Shown one piece after another: positions 48,301-62,100 of a stretch of DNA of 64,000 bases. Each line of letters begins with the position of its first letter. Position 1 is the stretch's first letter. Below the pieces are notes generated by a model, which had not been told where the DNA came from, searched no databases, and saw only the letters and a list, made by a program, of their open reading frames with translations. Location: NCBI GenBank assembly GCA_018389105.1, contig JACATO010000120.1, forward strand, positions 62,001 to 126,000, in the 5' to 3' direction. The stretch is from Nautilus pompilius. Its lineage: Eukaryota > Mollusca > Cephalopoda > Nautilida > Nautilidae. The translations under genes and the position numbers were made by a program.

Positions 48301-51300
48301 ATGAAAATGCGACGAGTAAGTAGTACAGCACATCACACGCACAACTGACGCATCCGGCAAGCCCACCAAAAACCACGCATGCGCATGAAGGCTTGCGGCT
48401 CCACTATGTACACTTTTGCCTCCCTAACGTCATTACTTCCAACGGGGAAAAATAAAGTCGGATACTTTTTCAACAGACCTCATACATTAATTTAAAAAAT
48501 TTCTTAAAGATATTGTCTAATTCAAATATGTGAACTGTGAGATTTTTTAGTACGAAAAAGCAACTGAACTTTACATAACCCGTATGATTATTGGAGAGAA
48601 AAAAAGAGGAAGATATATTCTTACCCTGCACTTGGTCTTGTTTATTTAGAGAAAAAAAAATGAAGACTGGTATATAATATCCAGATACATGATAATGCTT
48701 GAGCCATATTAAGTTGGAAAACTATTGTTGAACAAGATGATTTAAAACCACCATTGATACCAAAACTAAGATGGTTTTAACATATAGTATTCATAAAGCA
48801 CTGATTAATAGGCAGCAGTTATTATTAAAAATGAGAATTCACAGTGCTTACACTTTCTTTTTGGTAACCCTCAACCTAAACTGGAGTATCATGTTATACA
48901 TATGTGTATGTTCACTCATTCTAGCAAGAACTAAATGGATGACAAGATTGTACCCATTGTTCTGACCTTAACAGTTCCTGTCTTAATTGACATCAGAGAC
49001 AGGTTTATACCTGATCTCAGTAGATATCTAGAACAAACAAACTTGACGGTCACAGGTTCCAGACTAGCTCCAGCCACTCGTGCTGCTGCAAATTAACACC
49101 AACACAGTCGGTGACAGGAAAAGATTTCCCTACACCCAATCTCTTCCCTCCCTCCCTGTAACTAATGTAACGATAATTAAATACAGCAGCTCTTTCTATG
49201 GTTGTAGTTCTATGTTACTTTCATTACAACATAGCTGCTGTGAATAAATTCTTTCACTATGCACCATATGACATTCCTTTATCTTGCAACTCAATGAAAT
49301 AATCTAAGAGGCATTTAAAACTGCAATTCAGAAATTTTCAAGAAATCTGTCAGTAGAATATTTCTTATTCAAGTAGTGCAAGTGATTTTTTATAACCATT
49401 TTTTAACAACATCCACCCTTAATGTGAATTTGTTGTTTGATTATTGTCTAATAAATACAATTTAAGCTTCTCTTTTATAACAGAATATTTATTAGTGTCT
49501 GTAAAAATTCAAATGAGTTTATGCTAAGTGCACACAAAGACATCGGTTGTGTTGTACGCCAGTCTCAACAATGGGAGACAACTCTGGTGAGGCAGTGTAG
49601 TGTTCCAGATATCCATTAGAAAGTGTTGCCTATCTGCACCAGAAACAGCCCAGCACTTCCAACTTTAGCAGGGAGAGTCCTAGAGCCCTACTAAAATGCT
49701 TCATTTTTAGATGTGGGAGAAAACTCACATAACTAGTAGGTGGTGAAAAAAAACGAGAAGAAACCAAGTGAAGAAGGTAGTATGCCAAATGGAGTAAATG
49801 GGCCTTGCAGTCAAGTAGTTTAACCACTGAACCACAAGCCACTTTAATAGCACCAGTCATTTATAATGTATGCATAATTAATTAAAGTACATGTTTTCAA
49901 AATTTAATTGCATTCATGCAAATAGTCAGTCCTAAATACTGGTTAATAATCCTCAAGTTTATTAAAAATTCAGTCTAGTAAAGAAGCTGTCAGATAAACA
50001 ATTAAATGCCTGATTTCCAAATTTGCACCAAAAAAACTGACATTTTCATTATAAAACTTAACTGTTGCAAGATCAACAGAGAACCTTAAAGTTTGTAAAA
50101 ACAACAAAGTTAGTGCATTGTGACTAATAAATGACAAACAAACCATGCTAACAGAAAACATACCTTCAGTTCAGTGCTGATAATCTGGTCAAATGCTTTA
50201 AATGCATCAATATTGAACTTTATAAGCTCTCCTAGAAGATCAAAGCTGCTCTGTAGAATTTCCTTGTGAGTAACACCATGGTCAACTATGCTACCTGCTA
50301 CATGCTGCAAAGAGTATCAGTTGGTAGAAGTGAAAAATAAAAATTTCAACTACAAAAGTTCATTTTCAAATGCAAATAATAATGACAAGGTGCTTGCCTT
50401 TGTTATCTGCACAAAGTTTGGGAAACAACCTGACAGGTATTGGCCTAAGCATTTTGTTGTCCTGAACATTTTGATAGTAGTTTCTGTTGCCTATCAACTA
50501 CAATGTCACATGATATTAAATCTTTAAAATATTGAATACATTGTGTACTCTTACCTACTAATAGTTGCTTACCTGACTATTCTGGCAATGTCTTGTGTTA
50601 GCATGAATCAATTAAAAAGATCTTCCACAGCTTATTGTTGATGCTAAAAGAACAAGATGTGTTAATTTTAACAATACATGAATAGACCTAAGTAGAATTT
50701 AAATAAAAGATAATTCTAGCTTTGTCTTTTTAGGCTTAAAGCTGTAGAATTTTTCCAGCCCATTTACATTACTCAAATGCTTTAAGACTTCAAAAGCAAC
50801 TTTTGACAAACAATGCCTGAACAAACCTGAAAACAAGCAGTGTAGTGTAGAAACAAAGAGCAGTATTGTATAAAGTACCTGGAGAAGACCTCTTCTCATC
50901 AAGAAGATTTGATCACAGTAAGATGTGTTTCCCCTTAAGTAGCTCTCAACAGAACGAGCCAGCCAAAATCTGTAAAGAACAACAGTATTTTGAACATTTA
51001 GTTATTGACTTGAAAAGATGGTACTTCAAACAACAGCAACAACCACTGTATTCCAGTGAAAACTAGACAAATATTACTCAAATTTTCACTCACTCAGAAA
51101 CTACACTAGCTGACAACCAATCACTCCATTTTATTTTTTTTCTTTCTCAGGAAAAAAAGAAAAAGAATTTTGGAATGTTTTGGCATTAAATGTTTATTTC
51201 AATCATGTCATCACCACTTTAAAGAACTTAATTCTTTTATATCACGGAGCAAAGTGAAATTTCGGAAGTGGTAATGTGCAAACTGCAGAAAGAATCAAAA

Positions 51301-53118
51301 TTAAACTAAATCTGTCCAATTCTATTTAACTGCAAGACAGCAGATTTAGGTAAATTTCTCAGACTTTTTCCTGGAATTATTTAAAGAAAACAAACAGCCT
51401 CAGGAGACTTATTTCCCACCTGAATGTAGACGTTTTTGGTTCCTTCTGCATCACCTCCACAATTTTCGTCAGCAATCCCTTGTTTCCTTTACACATCAGT
51501 TGTCTTTAATAAACAAACAAACAAATAAATTAGATTATAGAACAACACATGTCAACAACAATACTATTCCCTCAAATAATAAACATGATAGATTGGTTAG
51601 TGAACAAGACAGCAATCAATCAACAAGTACATCTATCTAACAAATTTTTTTGATTTCAAACAAGATATTTTGTTAGTAGGTGTAATATCACTATGTTAAA
51701 AAAAACTCTACCACTCCGAACACGCACCAAACTAATGAGTCTATGAAAGGTTGCCATATAGACGATGTGAAAATGTTAGTGTAGTGTGATTATTTCCACA
51801 CAAGTGATTGTAATTAATGAAATTAAACTTCCAAAATATTTCATTACCAGCAGTTTGTTCAAAAATACTACAACAATTGCACTGCTACTTCATAGTTTTC
51901 TGAGTAACTGCTAAAGCAAAAAGGTTGTGACAGTCGCTTAGCTAAGTTCATTTTCAGCGTAATGTTGCTCCTTAGATTCTGCTACTGATCTTGATAATCA
52001 CCTTAACAGAGATGGTTTATGAAAATGTAAACATATTGTTAATTTACTCACTTGTTTATGTTGTCCAAACTACTGAGTGCAAGAGGTCCAGCTGTTGCTG
52101 CAATTATTAAAAAAAAACTAAATAGAATACTTAACAGAATCAGGAACAAATTTTTAAGAAATATTTATGGACAAAAATTCATTACATTTTATACTTTGCA
52201 TTAAATATTAATAAAAGCTCATAGATAGTTATTCTGCAATTTAAAAAAATACCGAAAAACTATTCTTAAATAATGATTTCTAGCATCAATAGTATAACTC
52301 AAACATGTGGATAACAGTGATTTGAAGATGTAAGTGAATTGCCAATTTCTGAGTATGGGGAAAGAATTTTTTGAAAGTGTCTCTTTACTTAAGTAATTGA
52401 CCTAATGCTAAGCAACATGAATTAAAAAAAAAATGTTACTTACAGTTAATTCTCTTTATTTCATTAATTTCACTTTTGCACAGCAGCAGATGTTTGTACC
52501 TGAAAGATCGAGTAACAGCATACATTTTAAACTGAGCCAGTTATATTTTCCCCATATTTTACATGTCATCTATTCAATATACTTATAATTAATAGAAATA
52601 AGAACAAACAGTTTTTGAATTATCAAAATCATTCTGCATTTTCACAAATACACCACTACTGGCAAAAGAAAGACAATTTCTTAACAATGTTGTGGCGCAG
52701 TGGATTACCAAATTCTTAGACCACTTGTCTGCTGCAGCAGTTGGTCCTCTGGAAAAACTTCCAATAGCTTCTTGGTTTTTCTCACTCTTCTGTGCCAGAT
52801 GGCAGCATGAGGTTCCTCTTGGCACTCTCATTTGCATTGACAAATAGAAATGCTAATAGGAACTTTCCAAAGTGTGCATCAATAAAGGATTTCCAAGTAT
52901 GTTCTTGAACTAAATATATGATTTCAGTTTTGAAACTTTCCATGTGACACCACAGTAACTGTAAAAATGACTTACTCAACTCCAGACTCAAACACAGTGA
53001 GGACAATTATTTGTGAAATGGGCAGGCAGCTTTAGTTTGACAAACCAGCTGAAGAATCCCAAGGAACCTTGTTATGCATGACTTCCAGTAGCTAGTCTTT
53101 ACTGCTACTACCCCAACC

Positions 53119-53168
<50 letters not shown>

Positions 53169-56100
53169 ATCTTATTTTGAATTACTGAAAGACTAAAACT
53201 TTAGTTTTCACTGCACAAAAAACTTACATTTTCAAAGTTTGCCCCAGGCTATTTCTGGCTGGTTTGTTTGCTTTGTTTTGAAAGAACAGTTTCAAACAAA
53301 AATGTGTTTTTAATATTTGCTCAAATTTTAATTTAACCAGAGCTGTTTCAGATTCCTAGTCAAATTTAAGTGATAAATACCTTTTTTTTTTATTTTTAAT
53401 CACTGATAGCAAAGCAAAATTAGAACAAAAAAGAAACTGTTGACAGTATGTTTCATTTTTTTAAAAAATTTCTAGTTTTCACACATTTATTTGGAGAAAA
53501 TGCTAAAGTAATCACTTACTCTGAATGATCACAGAAACTATGTACAAGTCGAAGAAACTGGATTTTCAAAGCAACTTCCTAAAAAAGAAATAAACAAATT
53601 AATGCATCAATTCTCACTTTAAGACCAAACCAAAATGCTAAGACAGAAGACCTCTTCCTTAACATCTTAACATGAAAGCTCCAAGTCTCTTTATAGAACT
53701 AATAGGAAACAGTTTAGTTTAGCATTAAAATTTTTTCCACATCTTTAATAAAACCCATCTTAAATTTTTTTGTTTTGAATGCTCTTTAATATAGATACAA
53801 TAAAATCAAACTCTTCAGATTACAAAAAGTCACAGCAGTTGTCTGTATTACTGCAAAAGAAGATGCACTCTGAAAATAGTTTTAGACAGTGAGGGACTGA
53901 TAAACATGGGCACAATTTAAGACAGACAGCACACACACACAAAATTAAGTTGCATAAATTAAAAGTCATTATTTAATAAACACAGCCTTTATTGAAAATT
54001 TGTGGCAATACTACCTAGTGCTGCTACCAGCTAAATTTGCTTTCGGTCACATTTTTTAAATACTTTAAATGAAGTTCACTTTTCTAGGGTCAAGTTTGCT
54101 GTCTTAAACAAAGATCTTTATACTCACAGGGCTGCATTCACATGTAGGGTTGTGCCCTCGTAGACGGTGTCTGCCACCATACCTTGTGCTGCAAAAGTGA
54201 AATCACAGCACGTCTAACTAATGCATTTTTACTCACTGGCATCAAAATAAAGACTTTCCCATTCACCAAGCAGCACATCTCAAAACAGCTTCAGAATGTA
54301 GTTGTGACATGTGATCACAAATCAACATCAGTACCTGTTTGTAGCTTAAAGATTAGTACTGTTTTCATCTCCACCACCAAGAGACAAAAAACCACTTTAA
54401 CTCTAAACACATTCCCCCATATTTTGCATATGATCAGATTCTTAAACTGAAAAAAAAAACAAAAATATTTGCTACGGTTACCAAAATCTCTAAACATATT
54501 TCACATGCTGATTTGAACTGTTTCCTTTCTCCCTTCCAAGTGTAACTTTTCCTCTGATGCTTTATGAAAATGAGTTTTATTCCGTTTTCATTTCCATTTT
54601 TTTTAATTAGCAAGTTATTACTCACCTCTGACATTTCCAGATGAACTGATCAAAGAGCTCATTTAAACCAGGTGCAAGTTTCAATTCTGCTAACTTTCTT
54701 TGAACCTGAAAAATAACCAAAAAAGATACTAGAAACCATCCTTAGCTCAGACTTAGAGACCAGCAAAATTAGTCAGTACTTCCACACATTTGACCAGCGG
54801 TGCTCTGCCATTCTCATGAAAGGTTTTCCAAGCGAGTGTGTATTCCCAGCTTTTCTTTTGAATAAGCTAATTCATTTGTATGATAAAAAAATGAAATTTT
54901 TATCTTTTCATTTATTAAAAAGTTATTTTAAGTGATAAATCAATACCTGCTGACATTGCTAATTTACTAGATCTTTTTCCAGAACTGAGCAGTTTCCAAA
55001 AATAATTAGGTCATCACTAACAATTCTAGTCCTACACATAAATAGGGAAGAAATATTTAAAATTTATCCAATAATTTTCAGTTATTACAAATTCTCAACA
55101 CAATGTAAATGCTTATTTTTGCTGTTGTTTTGTGGGTGAAATCGCACTTTTTTCCAAATCTGTGTCTTAGATTATTTACTGGTGAATAACAGACAGTTGA
55201 TCCATGGAAAATAATACAACAACTTGTGTCCATCTATTAAAGCAGATCTCTAAATACAAAAACAATAAATTTTGGAGCAAATGCCTAGAAAAATCTAAGC
55301 AACAAATAATGTTTTCAGGTTTTAAAAGCTTAAGGATGATGCTGTATCTGCAGCACTGCTGAGAATTATTACAGTACAATGAGATGTGCAGCATCAAATA
55401 CCATACACAAGAATTAACAGAGCCCCCCCATGTAACTCTCTCCCGCACCAGATCATGACCAGTGTTTTAATACATTTACTAAGATTCTGAGACTGGAATA
55501 ATAATCGATCAGTGAAAGCTGCCATTATTACACTCACAAAGCTGCAAAAGTGCATCTGAAATTATTCTAGCAGCCTGACTAAAAAGCCTTGATAACTAAG
55601 CTAAAGCCTATCATGGTGGTTTACTTTTAAATGCAAAAGTTGCCTATTCCTTAAAAACTATTCTCCGACTTGCAGTATAGACCTTCATCATTTTGTTTAC
55701 GGTAACACCTCCCCACACACATTAGAAGTCATTCGCAAAATGGCAGCTAACTAACTACAAGAGAGAAACCTCAAGGTTATGGTAAAAGCATTCAATTCCA
55801 TCCACCAAAGCTCTCATTACTTTACTGATGTATGTTACTATTTAAAAATTAAACTCTTTTAGGCCAATATGAATTTACATACTCATCCCCTAAACACATT
55901 GTATAATTAAAGTGATACATCTTTTACAAATAGTTTACCTTCTTTCTGTGCTTGCCAAGTAAAAAAAGCCCAAGAACGTACAACACTTCAACCCTGTGGG
56001 CTAGGTCTTCAGTAATCTGTAATCCATGTTGATGCACAAGTGGAGACCCAGAGCTCCCAGGCATGCTGATTCCTGCAAGGCAGGGCAGCTTTAACAACAG

Positions 56101-59100
56101 TACAAGGCTCGAACAAAACGTTTTAAAAATGAAATCTCTAAGTAAAGAAATCAGTTTACATTACAACCAGACAAACTGGTCTTAATACCCACCCCCTAAA
56201 TGGCTGATTACTGTTGAAGCAGGGTGGCAGAAATTTTATAAACAAAAAAATAAAAAAACTTATGTATCTTTGAAGTATACTAAACATTCTCTCTTTTTTT
56301 ACAACTTTAGTCTAAAATGCAGTGATGCACTAGAAATATTTTCAACCTAATTCTAAAATATTCAACACAGTTAAGAGAAAGCAGCTCTTTCACAGTACAA
56401 GCTGGTTTAAGATATCTGAAACCTACTCACCACCATTCAGATTTTCTTTGTGGTACAAAATGCACACCCCAAAAGACATTTAGTGTTTGATAAAGCAATT
56501 CTTTCTTCTTTTTAACTCTCAAAATGTTGCAGGAAGATTACAAGTTAAATCACATTCTATTTTTAGTGTATTACAAAATTAAATTTATAAGAAAAAGGAA
56601 AAATTTTATATACTGAAACAAGACTATTTACTGGCCCTTACCACCAACAAAATTTTCAAAATCGTCTGCTGATGTTGGCGGTAGTGGTGTTTCCATCTGA
56701 CTGTCAATCCATTCCATCCAGCAATCAATTTCACTTGTAACTCCTTGAAATCTGGGAACATCTGGGAGAAAAATCAATTTTTTAGCTGAAAATGTACTTA
56801 GTAAGCAAAAAAGGGGCACTCAAGATTATTTGTAAAGGAACATCATCTTAGTCTAAAATAGTAGAAGCCCCATTTCCCATACTAATGATTATTTCCAAAG
56901 AAAGACTAAGGATATTTTTTCAGATATTAAAAAATAATTGACACAAATACTCTTTTCCTAGCAGTGCAAATGAAACTTGTGATTTCTATCTTCATTAGAA
57001 ATAAACTTCTAGTTCAAGGTAAATAAAAGGGAAAAGATCTGGTTATTTAAAGCTGGAAAGCAAGCATACATAATGATTTTATAATTAGTGATAATTTCAC
57101 ATAAACAGTACTTAAAGAACACTTTCAAAGTACTTTTTAACACTCAATTTATTTCCTGAGATTTAAACTGCCAATTTTTAAATAGAATTATTCTTTATAG
57201 GCAAATAAAATAGGACATTAAATTTATAGAAAACCCATCAATCTTTGATCAGTACTTATTTTATTACTTCATTAATCCTCCAATAATCCAAGTAACTTCA
57301 GATTTCACAATAATATTCGGTTTTTCAAAGAAAGGTTTTCCAATATTAATTATTTTTTTTATAAACCATGAACAGTCTAACAGCTTTTCAGTAACCTGCA
57401 TTAAATAGTCAGGGGCCAGCCTGATTCTAACAGACCCATTTATGCTCCAATAGTTCTCTGCTAGACTAGGCAGTGTGAAAAAGTGAAAGAGTGAACCCTT
57501 AAAGCAAAAAACTATTTATCCATTGATTACTTACATTCTTTAGCTTTAGCAACTGTAATTGTCACAAGCCTCGGCAATAGTTCTGGAATTCCAAGCAGTA
57601 GCTCTACAAGCAAACAAGAATTCATAAAGCAGTGTCATCAAAATTTGGACAGAAAATCTAAACTACCAAATCGGTATATAGTGAGTTTTAAATGAAGTTT
57701 GTTTGTTTTTTCTAAAAACTTCATAATTACAGATTATAAAATTATACCTAAAAATCAATCAGCAAAATCTGGGTTTGAAATGTCTGCCTTTTTTGTTTGT
57801 GTTTAATAAAACCTATAATAAGTTCTACTTTAAAGTCTGCAGTCAGCAAGTTAACATTATGCGATGATGATCCATCTCAAAAGTTGAATTTGTCAAAATC
57901 AATCAACTGTCTTACTACTACCATGGGGAGATAATACAAGCTTATCTGTATGTATATGATGTAGATGAGGGCCAGGTTAGATTCCTTTTGTAATTTGACT
58001 AGTTTGGTAATTTCCTGCAGCATGGCCTTTTCTCAATCTTCTGTACCAATCCATCTGTGTGGGTTTCCTTGCACAGCTGAACAGAGTTCCAGGTACTTGT
58101 GGAGATGGTTCTGTGAGTAACCGCTTGAGAGCCCCAAAACGTACCCAGGTAACTTGCTTAGTCACCAAGGCTGATGCAGCCCACCTCACCACTTTTAGCT
58201 CACTGCTGAAATGTTCTTCAGATCTTGATGACTAGACAGGGGATCATAAAAAATTGCGTATTTTTATTTCACAATTTTTTAAACTATTAGGTTGTTACAA
58301 AAGTTTTGTTGGCTTTTTTACCTCAACAATGAGACTTCATATTGTTGCTGAACATGAAGTTTATTAATCAAAAGACGTTCCGTTACACTCAATACATTTC
58401 TGCTAACAAGTTACAAGTGCATTTATACCATTTTGAAAAAAATTTGGATTTCTGGAGTCGATTAACTGTTGAAAGGCAGTTTCAATTGCTGCCTGGTTGG
58501 AGGATTTCATATGGAGGCAGCTGCTGTTGAGGTGTTTGAAAAGGCGGTAGTCTGTGGGAGAAAGGTCTGGTGAATAGGCAGGGTGAGGAAGAACTTCGTA
58601 CCCCAACGTGTTCAGCTTCTGAAGAGTTGCCTTTGCAACATGAGGACGAGCAATGTAGTGAAGCAGGATTGGGTCTCTTTGATCACCAATGCTGGCTGTT
58701 GTTGGGAGACTTTCTGATGAACATTTAATTCATAACCATACCTTTCAGCTATGATGGTTTCACCAGGTTGCAAGAAGTTATAGTAGATGATACCAGTTGT
58801 AGTCCACCAGACAGTGACCATGACCTTCTTTGGGTGGAATTTGGGTTTTAGAATGTGGTTAGGTGCCTTGTCTCTGTCGATCCACTGTGCTGATCATTTG
58901 CAATGGTCGTAAAAGATCCACATCAAATGTAATGATTTGGTCAAGAAATGGATAGTTTTCGTTTCTTATGACAAGTGAAGAGCAGATCTCCAATCAACAA
59001 TTTTGCTGTTGTTCATTCAACTCGTGAGGCACCCACTTGTCCAGCCTTTTCACCTTACTGATTATGTCAAGATGGCGGGAAATAGTTGCAGTGCTTCTCT

Positions 59101-62100
59101 CCAGCAATTTCTCTCACTGTTTTTCTTGGATCGGCCTTAACTGAGGCTTTTAGATGGTTGTCATCACAGCTGGAAGGATGCCTGCTATGTTCCTTATCTT
59201 CAAGGCTCACATTTCCTGATCAAAACTTTGCAAACCATCATTGTACTGTGTACTCATTTGCTGTGTCTTTGCCCCATGCTTGCTTAATGTTATGAGTTGC
59301 CTCGCTCACTTTCTGACCTAGTTTTAACTCATGAAGCAAAATGGCTCGAAAACTTTTCTATCCATGCTTCACTCAGAACCCTGAAGCATGATTTTTAAAA
59401 AGGTAGGTTAGCATAATGTCTGCCAGAGCACATGCTACAAAATGATATGAGACTGAGATTAACATAATATAAAAACCGGCAAAACTTTTGCAACGACCTG
59501 ATATTTATTTCTATTTGCTGTCATGAGTAAAAAAAATCAAACAAACCAATCATCATCTATGAAGAGTTAGTTTTGTCCCTCCCAATATGATTTAAAAAGC
59601 TGACTGTAGTGAAGTTTAAAGTGGCCAATTAGATGTTATTATTTTTTTAATTTTCAGAGCATTCCCCAGTAACTGCATACAGATTAGATACTACAGCACT
59701 TGTTACATACCTTGATTGATATCCCTCAGATTAACAAATCCTCTGCTTCTTTTCTGTTTATTTTGTGCAAACACTTAAAAAAAAAAAAAAAGAAAAAAGT
59801 CAGGGTGCACAGATTTGTGAACGTCTGGTTATTATCTCCGACAAAAGACAAACCTTAGAATACAGTGTATAGAAGTATAAAAAATCTATGAAATTGAGAA
59901 AAGGTTGTTTTGGGGGATTTTTAAAAAGCTATACTTAACAGAAGTCTAATTAAAAAATTAAACATTTTTGATCTGCAAAATTTAAAGTTTTTTTTTAATT
60001 TTCATATCAACTCCTAATTATTGTTTGTCTTCACCGACATCATGAAAGTCCAAAATACCAGCTCTTAAATTAAATATGTACATCTTCAAAAACTCTCTCT
60101 CTGTGAAATGATAATGAAGAAACTTTTCTTTTAATTTGCAGCCAGTTGCTTGAACTGCTCTGATGGCAACAGGTACAAACATGAGATTCAGTTTAGAACT
60201 CTCTTTCCTCGAATCAAAACAAATAGGGCCTTCGACTTTATTATGATAAACAATTCTGGTTGCTTATAACACCCAAAAGAAGAGAGAAATTGTGGCTAAT
60301 TTAATTTCAATGTTCTTCTTATAATAACCCTTCCTGCACACCACTGTTTGAAAGAAGTTCCAGTTTCAAAGAGAGTAATTAATTGATTTTTTTTTTAAAT
60401 AAAAAAATAAGTACAGGTGTAACAACACTAAAACTCCCACACTTTGTCAATAAAAGTCATCTAAAGATGTAGGTAGAAAAGCTTTAGGTTTTAGTGACTA
60501 AGATTTTAAACTTTCAGCTATAGTAGAACATATTTCAAGATTAGTTATTAAAGGTGTGTGAAGCCATGAGAAGGTTCGGCTTGTTCTACTCACATGAGGA
60601 TTTGTTGTCATAAATGTCAAGATCTGAAATGGTGATGGCAAGAATACGACAGAAGTTGGCTAACTGTGTGTCAGTCAGACAAGAAATGAGGCCTCTCAGG
60701 TTACCTGTAATTTTAAAAGAACAGTTTTTAATGTACAAACTTAAAATATTTCCAAACAAAAACAAAAGTTGTCTGCTGGTCATTGTAGCTTGTCACTAAG
60801 TGAGATTTGAGCGAATATAAGATGTGTATTTCTGCTGTCATGAAAACAAACATTAACAAATTGTAGAAGGAAAAAAATGAAAGAACCATCTGTGTCTGAA
60901 AAAAGCTATTTTGTAGAATTGTCATCCTCTTGTGTGCTTGCCAACCAGATAACAGAGAAAATTTTCCAAGCAAATAAATATCTTGCCTAGAGTAACGAAG
61001 ACAATACAGTTGAAATAAAGAAGTATTTAAAAATTATTTTAACTTTAGCCTAGTGTTTACAACATAATAAATATAGTTACAATCACAATCATTTTGATAT
61101 TTGCCAGATTTAAAAAAAAAAAAAACTATTATTTTATTAAAACTAGCAGCTTGTTGCTGATTATTTTTGCTAATATTTATTTTTATGACAAAACATACAT
61201 CTTGTATTTGCACAAATCTTAATTAGTAAACAAGCTACAATTACCAGCAGCAAGGTAACCAATCAATTAAATCTAACCCAAGTAGCTTATGCAATTTGAC
61301 AACTGATGACAGTAGCCTTTTTGATATGTTATAAAACTTTTTTTAAGGATATTATTATGTGCTTACCACTGGGGACTATTAGAAATGGTACCTTTGAAAG
61401 AATTGAATTATTCTAATAAATCCAGTAGACATGAGTTCCTGCCAGGGGAGTGTTAGTGTTGATGAGAAATAAACACTCGAAACAGACAAACATCAACCTA
61501 ACCGTATCACTGAACACTTCAAGTCTGATAATAACTCCTTTGTAGAAACTCAGGATGACAACTGTACTTGGCACACATTAATTTATTATTTAATTCTATT
61601 GTTCTTATATATTACTTTTATCTAAAGAAATATTTAAATTCTATTTAAAAAAACTACTTTGGTTATTTTGATTGGCTGCAAGTTTATTTCAAATTATAGC
61701 AAAAGTATAGAAACTTTTAGTTCCAAGACCAACTTACATCCCACCACCAAATACTGCAGAGGGTAGCCTGCTTTATTGTATAATAAACTGAAATCACTAA
61801 TTTTAATATGAAAACTTGACACTGAGAGCTTACATTCTCTATCATTGGTTAAATAAACATTAAATTAAAAAGATTTTAAATTTGTTATATCTGATTGTTT
61901 CATACTAGAGATGTTCAAATGAAACCCTGCACTGATTTTTCAGCTGAGTTTAATTTTAACATCTATAGCAGCAGCATTCCGCACAGTGTGTACTATTCTG
62001 AACTGCAATAATAAAATTTTGGTTTTTAATCTGCTATGTTTATTTATTGTGGCTGTACAGATTAAAAGAAAAAAATAAGTAATTATAAATATAGCAGCAG

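Larger units (their letters stand above)
48485..50163 (-). other. TRPC4AP intron between mariner and exon
   Basis: About 1.7 kb of intron holding two possible SINE fragments (listed separately) and otherwise AT-rich sequence. Confidence 0.6.
52500..53519 (-). other. TRPC4AP intron with SINE candidate and microsatellite
   Basis: About 1 kb; contains the possible SINE at 52682 and the CA/GA/GACA microsatellite at 53119. Confidence 0.65.
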
